A DNA stretch of 64,000 nt from Geosporobacter ferrireducens (lineage in GTDB: Bacteria; Bacillota; Clostridia; Peptostreptococcales; Thermotaleaceae): assembly GCF_001750685.1 (NCBI RefSeq), contig NZ_CP017269.1, forward strand, positions 2,955,416-3,019,415, written 5' to 3'. Both the position numbers and the translations under genes were made by a program. Positions 17,175-26,233 of the stretch are shown here, piece by piece. The notes under the pieces were generated by a model. The model made no database searches and was not told where the DNA came from. It saw only the letters and a list, made by a program, of their open reading frames with translations. The first letter of the stretch is position 1, and every line of letters begins with the position of its first letter.

Positions 17175-18443
17175 CTAGGCTACTATCTTCACATTAGACC
17201 GATGCATTTTCACTTGCTCTTCAGGCGTGATTAAGACAAATGGATTCTCATTTTTAAGTACAGAAAATATGATCCTTACGAGTTTGTTCATCACTGCTCC
17301 TAAAGCTTGTTTTTTAGCTTTGATCTGTATCTTTTTGTGATAGTAGTCATAAATAACTTTGTTGACGTACTGCCCGTTAGGGTTTTGTCTAATGGCTACT
17401 GTGGCTGCAATATAGAGTGCCTTGCGAATAAATCTAGATCCTCCCTTTGTAAATTTATTCTTTGTCCCAATGAAGTTACCTGATTGTTTAACGGATGGGT
17501 CAATGCCACAATAGGCTACAAGCTGCTTAGAACTTTGAAACCTTGCAATGCTTCCAATCTCTCCAGCTATGATAGGAGCTAGATTTTTACCTATACCAGG
17601 AATACTACGAAGTAGCTGAATTGCAGGTATGTTGATTGCTAAAGCCTCTATCTTTTTATCTATCAAATCAAGTTGTTCATTAATATGCTTTAAATGATTT
17701 GCATAGACAATGATGATTTGTTCATAGGCAGTTAATAGAATTCCAGTCTCCTTCCCTTCCTGTGCACTCTTCAGAATGAGTTCATATTTTTTCGTAGCAT
17801 AGGCCATAGATGTTCTCGAGGTAGTTCTGACGATTTGAACAATATCATCTTTGGTTCCTTCTAGAAAAGATGTTGGAGACGGATAACGAACTAATAATTC
17901 TAGGGATGTTTTACAGGAAATACTTTTAAAAACCTTTGTAAATCCGGGCATAACCTGTTCGATAGCAGCTTTTAACTGATTCATTACACTAACTCTTTGC
18001 TCTGAAAGATGATAATGGGTACGGGTTAATATCTTTAGGTTCTCAAGGTACTCATCCTGCATTTGATGTTCTTTTAAGTTCATAAAGAAGTACATCTTTG
18101 CAAGTTCCTCAGCGTCTACCTTATCTGTTTTGACTTTCCTAACCGTGGAATTTTTGATAGAATGAGATAGGAGAGGGTTAATTAAATATACCTTCAAGTT
18201 ATGGCGTGTGAAGAAGTGGACGAGGCGATTTGAATAGTGACCAGTGGATTCTAAGACGATTACTGGTTTCCTATTAAAGGCTTTCTCCACTTTTTCTATT
18301 TGGTTGATGACTGAAGCTAGTCCTTCTCCTGTGTTTAAAGCCTTAAATGGTTTGAGATAAGTTTCACCTGTTGGAGAAAGCGCAGCATAGTAGCAAAAGT
18401 CTTTTGCCACATCAGCCCCTATTACTGGAAATTCTCCTTTCAT
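17175..18443 (-). CDS. IS110-family transposase (apparently intact)
   Basis: A 422-residue RNA-guided-type DEDD transposase. The start is the ATG with first base 18443 (MKGEFPVIGADVAKD), seven bases after AAGGAGG. The longer upstream frame has no binding site. The RuvC-like catalytic residues are present: Asp in IGADVAKD, Glu in VIVLESTGHY and Asp pair in TDKVDAEEL. The C-terminal Transposase_20 domain carries LLRSIPGIGKNLAPIIAGE, with the serine-type region FTKGGSRFIRKAL. It differs in sequence from the decayed IS110 copy at 7969-9148, so two lineages have visited this locus. Confidence 0.88.
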   Translation of the reverse strand: MKGEFPVIGADVAKDFCYYAALSPTGETYLKPFKALNTGEGLASVINQIEKVEKAFNRKPVIVLESTGHYSNRLVHFFTRHNLKVYLINPLLSHSIKNSTVRKVKTDKVDAEELAKMYFFMNLKEHQMQDEYLENLKILTRTHYHLSEQRVSVMNQLKAAIEQVMPGFTKVFKSISCKTSLELLVRYPSPTSFLEGTKDDIVQIVRTTSRTSMAYATKKYELILKSAQEGKETGILLTAYEQIIIVYANHLKHINEQLDLIDKKIEALAINIPAIQLLRSIPGIGKNLAPIIAGEIGSIARFQSSKQLVAYCGIDPSVKQSGNFIGTKNKFTKGGSRFIRKALYIAATVAIRQNPNGQYVNKVIYDYYHKKIQIKAKKQALGAVMNKLVRIIFSVLKNENPFVLITPEEQVKMHRSNVKIVA

Positions 18444-18700
18444 ATGAAATTCCTCCTTAGTATAGTTTTGAAGGATTATCCATTCCATTCCCTAGAGATT
18501 ACAGCCTTGCGCGTTAAACGGGAATAAGTGATCCCAACCAGCCAAAACGTATATGCTTTTGAAATGGAATAATAGTCTGAATGTCGGGTATAGAAAATTC
18601 TTCCCTGGGACGGTTACATTTATATTCTTCAAAATGCATATACCCTTTTTGATGATTGTTCGGACTTTTAAAATCTTAAAATGAATAATCCTTCTAACTA
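18444..18700 (-). ncRNA. Candidate bridge (seek) RNA region of the IS110 element
   Basis: Upstream of the transposase gene there are about 250 non-coding bases. In IS110-group elements the 5' non-coding end is transcribed as the bridge RNA that pairs with target and donor DNA. The stretch contains short inverted repeats, such as AAAAGGGTATATGC near 18640-18655 and GCATATACG near 18546-18556. I place it by position and family knowledge. The two guide loops were not resolved. Confidence 0.35.
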
Positions 18701-18710
18701 CATATTACAA

Positions 18711-18738
18711 GGGACGGTCCTTGCTTGCTAGATTGACA
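18711..18738. repeat. REP sequence, left flank of RAYT gene
   Basis: It begins GGGACGGTCCTTGCTTGC and continues TAGATTGACA. The first 18 bases are the exact reverse complement of 19600-19617 on the other side of the transposase gene. The whole 28 bases recur identically at 27201-27228. CAAGG/CCTTG gives a small hairpin around ACGGT. Confidence 0.75.
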
Positions 18739-18782
18739 TAGGTATAGGTATGGAATAAACTGGAGATATGGGGGTGGGAAGA

Positions 18783-19595
18783 TTGCCTAGACAAGCAAGA
18801 GAAAAAGGAGAATTTTCGACCTATCATATCATACAGCGAGGGAACGATAGAAAAGAAATTTTTTTATCTGATTATGATAAAAACCGATTTATAGAAACCT
18901 TGATTAAGATGAAGAACAAATATAATTTTATAATCTATGCTTATTGCCTGATGGATAACCATGTACATCTATTAATGAATGATAACGGCAATGATATATC
19001 CAAAATCATGAAAAGTATTAATGTAAGCTATGTCTTATATTTCAATCGAAAATACAAAAGGTATGGACACTTCTTTCAAAATCGGTTCATAAGCGAATTA
19101 ATTACTGATGATACATATTTAGTAGAGGTAAGCAAATATATTCATAACAATCCTGTGAAGGTTAATATAGTGCAACAGCCGGAGGCCTATAGATGGAGCA
19201 GCTATGGAGACTATATGCGGAATGGAACATTGGGATTCATTGATACAGATAAAATATTAGATGGTTTTTCTAATACAAGAAGCAAAGCGATCAAGGAATA
19301 TCAAAATTATGTCAATAAGATAGGGAATACAGTAGAGATAATAGACATTGAAGATCATCATGAACATGTAAAAGAAAACACTGTATTTATAGATTCCATT
19401 AACGATGCAAGAGAAACTGTAACATATATGCTAGCAGATAGAAATCTTTTGATGGAGGAATGTCTTTTAAATAAGGACATACGTAATGAAATGATAAGAT
19501 ACCTACGAAAAAATTCAAATCTAACGCTAAAAGAAATAGGACAAATTGTTGGAGGCATAAGTGAATCAAGGATAAGTAGAATATTGAATGGTTAG
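18783..19595 (+). CDS. REP-associated tyrosine transposase (RAYT, Y1 family)
   Basis: An HUH single-strand endonuclease of the IS200-like Y1 transposase superfamily, in the branch that mobilises REP palindromes. The family-typical start is TTG at 18783 (PRQAREKGEFSTYHII), with an in-frame ATG at 18768 as the alternative. The HUH motif is in CLMDNHVHLLMN and the nucleophilic Tyr in VSKYIHNNPVK. The ~100-residue C-terminal extension ends in an HTH-like segment (LTLKEIGQIVGG). The gene is bracketed by inverted copies of GGGACGGTCCTTGCTTGC, and its stop codon almost touches the right copy. Confidence 0.85.
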   Translation: MPRQAREKGEFSTYHIIQRGNDRKEIFLSDYDKNRFIETLIKMKNKYNFIIYAYCLMDNHVHLLMNDNGNDISKIMKSINVSYVLYFNRKYKRYGHFFQNRFISELITDDTYLVEVSKYIHNNPVKVNIVQQPEAYRWSSYGDYMRNGTLGFIDTDKILDGFSNTRSKAIKEYQNYVNKIGNTVEIIDIEDHHEHVKENTVFIDSINDARETVTYMLADRNLLMEECLLNKDIRNEMIRYLRKNSNLTLKEIGQIVGGISESRISRILNG

Positions 19596-19618
19596 ATTGG
19601 CAAGCAAGGACCGTCCCC
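19596..19618. repeat. REP sequence, right flank of RAYT gene
   Basis: GCAAGCAAGGACCGTCCC at 19600-19617 is the inverted copy of the left REP. It begins within five bases of the transposase stop codon and is followed by CGCTTGCCC, extending the palindrome. Confidence 0.75.
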
Positions 19619-19705
19619 GCTTGCCCTTACGGTGTTAAGTGAGATACTTTGTTGAATAAAAGAATAAGGGAGATAGGAATAAGGTGTAATTGTGGGGTGA
19701 ATACT

Positions 19706-21787
19706 TTGAAGAAGATTGCAGTTGCAACATTATATAGAAATTCTGGGGAATTTTATTATCAACAAATTAAAGATTTATTTGGGGACTATGTAGATGTTAA
19801 TAGGTATTGTTTTGAGGATAGAACAATAGAAGAAGATATTGTAGCGGATTTATTATTGGTTCCATCCTTTGATACCTATGACGCTATTAAAAGATATCTT
19901 AAGGGCAATCCAGAAATTGTCGTTGCTAAAAGAACAATATCAAAGAAGGCACTTCAAAAAATAATGAGCTTACCAAAGGGTACCAAAGCAATTCTGGTCA
20001 ACGTTAGTGTAGAGATGGCAATTGATACTATAGCTACAATATATCAATTGGGAGGAAAGCATATTGAACTGACTCCTTTTTATCCTGGAACAGAAAACAT
20101 ACCTGATATTGATATAGCGATTACACCTGGCGAAGCAAAATATGTACCAGACAAAATAACTACTATTATTGATATAGGAGATAGGGTTTTAGATGTAAGT
20201 ACCATAATAGATATAGGAGTTAAACTTAAGCTTGAACATATATTAAATAATGAGAATACGAATAAATATTTTAAAGAGGTAATATCAGAAAGCACAGGGT
20301 TAAATAGAATAATGGGAAAAACAAACAGGCTTCAAAGTCAATTCGATATCTTGCTGAAAATGTTAGATGAAGGGATAATAGCTGTAGATTCAGATGGGAT
20401 AATACATTCCTGTAATGAAAGTGCATCAAAGATGTTTGGGGTTAATAAGGAAAGTATTATTGGTAAAAGGTGTGAAGAGATATTTTCTACAATACCCTTT
20501 AGAGATGTTTTAAAAACATCTAATCCTATAAAGGAACGATTGATTAAAATACGAGATATAGATGTTGTGGCTACAGTGGTGCCGATTTGTGATTCTAATA
20601 CACTATGTAATTCTAACACCTTATATGGGGGAATTGCTACAATTAGAAAGTTTAGTGATTTGGAAAAGAAACAGTATAAATTAAGGGCTCAGTTGATCGG
20701 AAAGGGACATAAAGCTAAGTATACCTTTAAGGATATCTTAGGGGACAGTGTGGAAATTAATAAAACAAAGGATATAGCTAAACGAATGGCAAAATCCGAT
20801 TCTTCTATCTTAATTCTTGGGGAAAGTGGAACAGGTAAGGAGCTATTTGCTCAAGCGATACATAATGCTTCTTTAAGAAAGGATTATCAGTTTGTAGCAA
20901 TAAACTGTGCTGCATTACCTGAAAGTCTATTGGAAAGTGAGCTGTTTGGATATGAAGAGGGTGCCTTTACAGGAGCTAGAAAAGGGGGTAAGCCAGGTTT
21001 ATTTGAGCTAGCCCATATGGGAACATTGTTTCTTGATGAAATAGGTGAAATGCCTATAAGCTTGCAAGGGAGGCTTTTAAGGGTATTACAAGAGAAGGAA
21101 GTTATGAGAATCGGTGGAGACAGTATAATCAATGTTGATACTAGGATTATTACCGCAACAAATAGAGACTTAGATAAGCTGGTTGAGAAAGGTAATTTTA
21201 GACAAGACCTTTATTATAGATTAAATGTTTTAACATTAAGGATACCAAGCTTAAACCAGAGAAAAGAGGATTTAGATATATTAATTAATGAATTTATGAC
21301 GGAGTTTGGTTCAAGTTTTGAACTATCAGTTCCTACGAATAAGCTGTTCTTTGAACATGATTGGAAGGGTAATGTTAGGGAACTAAGAAACTATATTGAG
21401 TATATTTCAAATCTAGGAGAAAAAATAATAGAACCCATGCACCTTCCCTTTAATTTTTTTAATACAAGGGAGGAACTACAAAAAATACCGGAAGAAGAAA
21501 TAATAATTATTAATAGATTTATAAATTCTATGAATCGAGATGTTAAAATTTATCGATTTATTTTAGAAAAACTTGAAAAAAGCTATATTTCAAAGGAAAA
21601 TGTAGGCAGGAGAAGTTTAGAGGCAAAAGCAACGGAAGTGGGATTATTTCTAACTGAGCAAGAGATTAGAAGGATTCTACACACTTTAAATGGCTACTCC
21701 ATGGTTGAAGTAATAAAGGGGAGAGGCGGTACAAAGATAACAGAATTCGGTAGAAAGACATTAAAAGTATTGAAACAAATGGGTTAA
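19706..21787 (+). CDS. Sigma-54-dependent activator with PrpR-N and PAS domains
   Basis: An enhancer-binding protein of about 693 residues. The start is TTG 19706, five bases after GGGGTGA; the longer frame back to 19649 lacks a binding site. Domain order is PrpR-N type sensory domain (about 1-200), PAS domain (about 215-320, LDEGIIAVDSDGIIHSCN), AAA+ domain with Walker A GESGTGKE (about 371) and the sigma-54 contact loop GAFTGA (about 418), then Walker B GTLFLDEIGEMP and VRELRNYIEY. The C-terminus is a winged-helix-like region rather than an obvious Fis HTH. A -24/-12 promoter lies 140 bp downstream of its stop, so it probably activates the peptidase/binding-protein genes that follow. Confidence 0.85.
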   Translation: MKKIAVATLYRNSGEFYYQQIKDLFGDYVDVNRYCFEDRTIEEDIVADLLLVPSFDTYDAIKRYLKGNPEIVVAKRTISKKALQKIMSLPKGTKAILVNVSVEMAIDTIATIYQLGGKHIELTPFYPGTENIPDIDIAITPGEAKYVPDKITTIIDIGDRVLDVSTIIDIGVKLKLEHILNNENTNKYFKEVISESTGLNRIMGKTNRLQSQFDILLKMLDEGIIAVDSDGIIHSCNESASKMFGVNKESIIGKRCEEIFSTIPFRDVLKTSNPIKERLIKIRDIDVVATVVPICDSNTLCNSNTLYGGIATIRKFSDLEKKQYKLRAQLIGKGHKAKYTFKDILGDSVEINKTKDIAKRMAKSDSSILILGESGTGKELFAQAIHNASLRKDYQFVAINCAALPESLLESELFGYEEGAFTGARKGGKPGLFELAHMGTLFLDEIGEMPISLQGRLLRVLQEKEVMRIGGDSIINVDTRIITATNRDLDKLVEKGNFRQDLYYRLNVLTLRIPSLNQRKEDLDILINEFMTEFGSSFELSVPTNKLFFEHDWKGNVRELRNYIEYISNLGEKIIEPMHLPFNFFNTREELQKIPEEEIIIINRFINSMNRDVKIYRFILEKLEKSYISKENVGRRSLEAKATEVGLFLTEQEIRRILHTLNGYSMVEVIKGRGGTKITEFGRKTLKVLKQMG

Positions 21788-21924
21788 TTGGGGTTATAAA
21801 ACACCCATTTAACCCATTAATTATTTTGAGGATAAAAATTACACCAGAGATTATCGGTATCAAGTGAAGCTCAATAACCGAGAAATAACTAGTTGTAAAA
21901 ATATACGATTAAAAGTCTTAAGAA

Positions 21925-21940
21925 TGGTATAGATATTGCA
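21925..21940 (+). promoter_or_regulatory. Sigma-54 (-24/-12) promoter
   Basis: TGGTAT-N5-TTGCA matches the TGGCAC-N5-TTGCA consensus with the invariant GG and GC ten bases apart. It lies between the sigma-54 activator gene and the gene it would control, about 25 bases before the ribosome binding site of that gene. The long spacer before it (21788-21924) could hold the activator's upstream sites. Confidence 0.75.
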
Positions 21941-21976
21941 TTAGGATTTATCATACACAGATTGGAGGGGATGGAT

Positions 21977-22741
21977 TTGAAGCCTTTAATTGGGATAACC
22001 AGTTACTATATCAAAGATAGGGAATTAGGCAAGGATAGAGATCAGGGTCTTATTGGGCAGGATATGTTGCTGTGCACTATGGATAATATCAAATGTATAG
22101 AAAAATCAGGAGGAATCCCTATACCTATCCCGGTTTTTGAAGATAATGATGAATATATAACAGAAATCATTGAAAGATTGGATGGGATATTATTAACCGG
22201 AGGTTCAGATATACATCCGGAAGAGTATGGCCAAGACGTAAAAATAGGCCTAGGTACAGTTGTACCTGAAAGGGATATATTTGAATTAAAGCTTTGTAAA
22301 AAAGCTTTAGAACTTAACAAACCAATATTGGGTATTTGTAGAGGACTTCAAATTATCAATGTATTTTTCGGGGGTACATTGTATCAAGACTTAAAGGAAA
22401 CCAAGTTTACCACTATTGAACATAGGGGAACAATGCTACCTAAGTTTAGTTATTGTCACTCTATCAATGTTGACACAAACAGTAAAATATATACAGCTTT
22501 TGGAAGAAACAAGATTATGGTTAATAGCTTTCATCATCAAGGAGTTGACAAAATTGGAGATGGGTTGAAGAAGACAGCTTGGGCAGAGGATGGAATGGTT
22601 GAAGGAATAGAGCATATTGATTATCCCTTTGTGGTTGGAGTACAATGGCATCCCGAGGCTATGGTTGATAAATATGAAGAGCATTTAAAACTTTTTAGGC
22701 TGTTTGTTAATGAAGTGAAAATATTAAAATTGGAGGTGTAG
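21977..22741 (+). CDS. Gamma-glutamyl-gamma-aminobutyrate hydrolase-like peptidase (C26)
   Basis: A class I glutamine-amidotransferase-fold peptidase of about 255 residues, like PuuD. It is predicted to hydrolyse gamma-glutamyl amides in the cytoplasm. The nucleophile Cys is in ILGICRGLQIIN, and the His/Glu dyad is in GVQWHPEA. The LLTGGSDIHPEEYG region is typical of the family. The TTG at 21977 (KPLIGITSYY) sits six bases after GGAGGGG; the ATG at 21971 is too close to it. With the downstream peptide-binding lipoprotein and the upstream sigma-54 promoter it suggests uptake and hydrolysis of gamma-glutamyl compounds or peptides. Confidence 0.82.
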   Translation: MKPLIGITSYYIKDRELGKDRDQGLIGQDMLLCTMDNIKCIEKSGGIPIPIPVFEDNDEYITEIIERLDGILLTGGSDIHPEEYGQDVKIGLGTVVPERDIFELKLCKKALELNKPILGICRGLQIINVFFGGTLYQDLKETKFTTIEHRGTMLPKFSYCHSINVDTNSKIYTAFGRNKIMVNSFHHQGVDKIGDGLKKTAWAEDGMVEGIEHIDYPFVVGVQWHPEAMVDKYEEHLKLFRLFVNEVKILKLEV

Positions 22742-22850
22742 GTGGATTAGTTAAAGTGTATACAATGTAGTCTAATATATCATCGCACAGAATATATTAG
22801 CAGATAAGTTGTAATAGTGGGGGTTTTCTATTAAGAGGGAGGGGACGATT

Positions 22851-24509
22851 TTGAAGAGAAGAGTATTATCGTTACTTTTGGTAATTGTTATGATTCTAAT
22901 GCTATTACCTGGATGTCAGACTAAAGAGACAGGACCAGCGGGTGGCAACGCCAATGAAAATACTGAAGCTAAAGTGGAAAAAAAGATCCTTAAATATAAC
23001 ATGGCAGAAGATCCAAGGACATTAGACCCACAATTGAACTCCTCAATAAAAGCAGGAGATATTATTAACAATATATATGAAGGTCTTATGAGGGAAGTTG
23101 ATGGTAAGTATGTTCCAGGTATTGCAGAATCCTATGAAGTTAGTGATGATGGACTTACATACACTTTCCATTTGAGGGATGCTAAATGGTCAGATGGACA
23201 ACCTATTACAGCTCATGACTTTGTGTATTCATGGAAAAGAGCAGCTGATCCAACTACTGCATCTGACTATGCTAATTTAATGTATTATATAGCTGGTGGA
23301 TATGAGTTCTTCAACGGTGAAGGAAGTTCTGAAGATGTTAAGGTTAAGGCTTTAGATGATAAAACACTAGAGGTTACGCTTGCAGCTCCTACACCATTCT
23401 TCTTGGAGTTAACGGCATTTTATACCTTTATGCCCGTAAGACAGGATGTGGTTGAAAAGGATCCTGAGGGATGGGCAAAAAATCCTGAGCTTATTGTAAC
23501 AAATGGACCTTTCAAGCTTGCGGAATATAAAATGGGAGATATGGCAGTTTTGGCTAAGAATGAAAATTATTGGAATGCAGATAATGTCAAATTAGATGAG
23601 ATAGTGTGTTATATCATAGTAGAGGAATCTACTTCCTTAACTGCATATGAATCTGGAGATTTAGATATAATTACAAATATTCCATTACAAGAAGTACCTG
23701 AAATTATGGTCAATAACCCTGAGTTTCACATTACTCAGAGAAATGGAACAAGCTTTTATGTGTTCAATGTAAAAAAACCACCTCTAGATGATATAAGAGT
23801 TAGAAAGGCACTTACATTAGCGATAGATAGAAAATTAATAGTTGATAATGTAACAAAGGGCGGGGAAATGCCAGCTGTAGGATTTGTACCACCTGTTGCA
23901 GGGATGAAGGATACTAGAGGAAATGTTTTCAGAGAAATGGCTCCAGATTATGGAATCGCTATAGATTCAAGCAAGGTTGATGAGGCCAAGAGACTTCTCG
24001 CTGAAGCTGGATATCCTGATGGTAAAGGCTTCCCAGAAATAGATATATCCTATAATACAAGCGAATCTAATAAAGCTATAGTAGAGGCAATACAGGAAAT
24101 GTGGAAAAAGAACTTAAATATTCATGCTACATTAACAAATCAAGAGTGGTCAGTATTTGCTAATAATAGAAGAAATGGTAACTTCTATGTTGCTCGCCAT
24201 AATTGGATAGGAGACTATGCAGATCCAGTAACCTTCTTAGATCTTTATAATTCAGATGGTGGAAATACTTCTTCACAATGGGTAAGCAAAGAGTATAATG
24301 AGCTAATGAATAAGATTAAGACTGAAAATGACCCAATTAAAAGGGATGAAGCCTTATATGCAGCTGAAAAGATGTTATTCGATGAGCAGCTATTCATGCC
24401 AATCTTCCATCATACAGATAAGATGTTAGTAAAGGATTATGTGAAGGATTGGAAGAAGACTACTGCCTTAGGCAACTGGTATTTTGGTACAACAGATATA
24501 GTTAAATAG
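22851..24509 (+). CDS. Oligopeptide ABC transporter substrate-binding lipoprotein
   Basis: A 552-residue extracytoplasmic solute-binding protein of family 5 (OppA/DppA). TTG start behind GAGGGAGGGG. A lipoprotein signal of about 21 residues ends in the lipobox LPGC, so it is anchored to the outer face of the membrane. Conserved OppA blocks are DPRTLDPQLNSS, YTFHLRDAKWSDGQPITAHDFVYSW and IRVRKALTLAIDR. No permease or ATPase genes follow; a terminator comes at once. It must borrow a transporter encoded elsewhere or have lost its partners. Confidence 0.9.
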   Translation: MKRRVLSLLLVIVMILMLLPGCQTKETGPAGGNANENTEAKVEKKILKYNMAEDPRTLDPQLNSSIKAGDIINNIYEGLMREVDGKYVPGIAESYEVSDDGLTYTFHLRDAKWSDGQPITAHDFVYSWKRAADPTTASDYANLMYYIAGGYEFFNGEGSSEDVKVKALDDKTLEVTLAAPTPFFLELTAFYTFMPVRQDVVEKDPEGWAKNPELIVTNGPFKLAEYKMGDMAVLAKNENYWNADNVKLDEIVCYIIVEESTSLTAYESGDLDIITNIPLQEVPEIMVNNPEFHITQRNGTSFYVFNVKKPPLDDIRVRKALTLAIDRKLIVDNVTKGGEMPAVGFVPPVAGMKDTRGNVFREMAPDYGIAIDSSKVDEAKRLLAEAGYPDGKGFPEIDISYNTSESNKAIVEAIQEMWKKNLNIHATLTNQEWSVFANNRRNGNFYVARHNWIGDYADPVTFLDLYNSDGGNTSSQWVSKEYNELMNKIKTENDPIKRDEALYAAEKMLFDEQLFMPIFHHTDKMLVKDYVKDWKKTTALGNWYFGTTDIVK

Positions 24510-24542
24510 GATAAAAGATTTTAATCCTTAGTAAAAAAATAG

Positions 24543-24590
24543 AAAGCAGATCATTGTTTACTAATAAATAAAGCGATGGTCTGCTTTTAT
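24543..24590 (+). terminator. Rho-independent terminator of the binding-protein operon
   Basis: AAAGCAGATCATTG pairs with CGATGGTCTGCTTT (two G-T wobbles) over a 17-base loop, followed by TTTTAT. The IS21 element inserted immediately after it, duplicating TTTATAC. Confidence 0.8.
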
Positions 24591-24724
24591 ACTGTTTTTG
24601 GTAGAATAGAAACCAAGCACAGCGGAAGTTAAAAATCCCTGCAAAAAATGGAAAAACTCCATTGCAAGCACCCCGGAAAAATACTATCCTTTTTAGTGAC
24701 CAAACTGAAAAGGAGCATAAGGAG

Positions 24725-26233
24725 ATGCTAACAATGGAGCAAATATATCGTATCAGAAATCTGAAGAAATTTGAAGGGAAAAGTTTAAGAAAAATAGCAG
24801 ATATTACAGGTCATGACTTTGAAACTGTAAAGAAGTATGTTCAAAAGGCCAATTTTAATATAGAAATCCGCCCTAAGCAAGTCAGAACAGGAAAACTGTC
24901 TCCCTATAGGGAGTTAGTACTCCAGTGGCTGACCGATGATGGGAAAGCACCCCATAAGCAACGGCATACTGCCAAAAGAGTATATGATAGGCTGCGTGAG
25001 ATCTATCCCGATGAATTCGATGTCTCAGAAAGGTCAGTAAGAAACTTTGTTGCAAAGCTTAAGAAGGAACTGAAGATGGATACCAATGGCTCACTTCCAC
25101 TTGAGCATCCTCCAGGAGAAGCTCAAGTAGATTTTGGCAAAGCAAGATTTATCGAGAATGGAATTACATATGATGGTCATTATCTAAACATATCCTACCC
25201 ACACAGCAATGGTGGACATACACAGCTATTCAAAAGCGAAAATCAAGAATGTCTCCTTGAGGGCCTAAAAACAATATTTGAGCATATTGGCGGCGTGCCA
25301 ACCGCCATATGGTTTGATAATATGTCTACAGCTGTTAAGAAAATCAAGGATTATGGTGAGCGGGACCTAACCAAAGGATTCTTAAGATTTATGATGCACT
25401 ACGGATTTAAGAGTAACTTCTGTAACCCCAACAGTGGAAATGAGAAGGGTTCGGTTGAAAACAAGGTAGGCTATCACCGCCGGAATCTCTTTGTGCCGGT
25501 TCCGGAATTTAAGGACTTACGAGAATACAACAAAGAACTTCTAAATCGCTGTGATAAGGATATGCAAAGACAGCATTACAAGGGCCTTGGCCTCATTAAA
25601 GAACTGTTTGAGGAAGATAAAAAGGAATTCTTCAAGCTTCCGGAAGTTCCCTTTGAAGTATATTTACATGAGTTTGCAAAAGCTGATAACTATGGCAAGG
25701 TTAAATTCGACACGAGAACCTATTCATCCTCTCCTGCTGCCGCAGGCACTCAAGTGATGATAAAGGCAGGAGCCTATGATGTTGCAATTCTGGATAATAA
25801 CTGTAATCTGATTGTCAGACACAAAAGACTATATGGTCAGGAGAAAGAATCAATGATCTGGATTCCTTACCTGGAATTAATGGCGAGAAGACCTACAGCA
25901 CTAAAGTACACGAGTCTATTCAATCAGCTTCCGCTGAGCCTAAAACAGTTTTTAAAAGAGTGCGATTATGAATGCAAGAAGCAAACCCTAAAGATATTTA
26001 CCCGTATGGTAGCAGATACGGGCATGGCTACAGCGATAGAAGCCATTGACGAAGGAATCCGATGCGGAGCAAAGGATGCAGACAGTATATGGGCTACCTA
26101 TTGTCGCATAAACTCCGGAAGTTTGCCGGTAATGGATATATCTCTTCCGGATACAGTTCCACAACTTAATAGATTCACTCCAGATATTAACATCTATGAT
26201 GAATTGATCACTTCCGGAGGATTAGGACTATGA
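24725..26233 (+). CDS. istA: IS21-family transposase IstA
   Basis: A DDE transposase. ATG 24725 follows AAGGAG directly and gives MLTMEQIYRIRNLKKFEGK; the frame upstream to 24662 is unlikely to be used. An N-terminal HTH (LRKIADITGHDFETVKKY) is followed by the RNase H-fold core with Asp in EAQVDFGKARF, Asp in AIWFDNMSTAV and Glu in EKGSVENKVGY. A C-terminal beta-rich domain carries VKFDTRTYSSSP. It overlaps istB by four bases (ATGA), so translation is coupled. Confidence 0.9.
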   Translation: MLTMEQIYRIRNLKKFEGKSLRKIADITGHDFETVKKYVQKANFNIEIRPKQVRTGKLSPYRELVLQWLTDDGKAPHKQRHTAKRVYDRLREIYPDEFDVSERSVRNFVAKLKKELKMDTNGSLPLEHPPGEAQVDFGKARFIENGITYDGHYLNISYPHSNGGHTQLFKSENQECLLEGLKTIFEHIGGVPTAIWFDNMSTAVKKIKDYGERDLTKGFLRFMMHYGFKSNFCNPNSGNEKGSVENKVGYHRRNLFVPVPEFKDLREYNKELLNRCDKDMQRQHYKGLGLIKELFEEDKKEFFKLPEVPFEVYLHEFAKADNYGKVKFDTRTYSSSPAAAGTQVMIKAGAYDVAILDNNCNLIVRHKRLYGQEKESMIWIPYLELMARRPTALKYTSLFNQLPLSLKQFLKECDYECKKQTLKIFTRMVADTGMATAIEAIDEGIRCGAKDADSIWATYCRINSGSLPVMDISLPDTVPQLNRFTPDINIYDELITSGGLGL

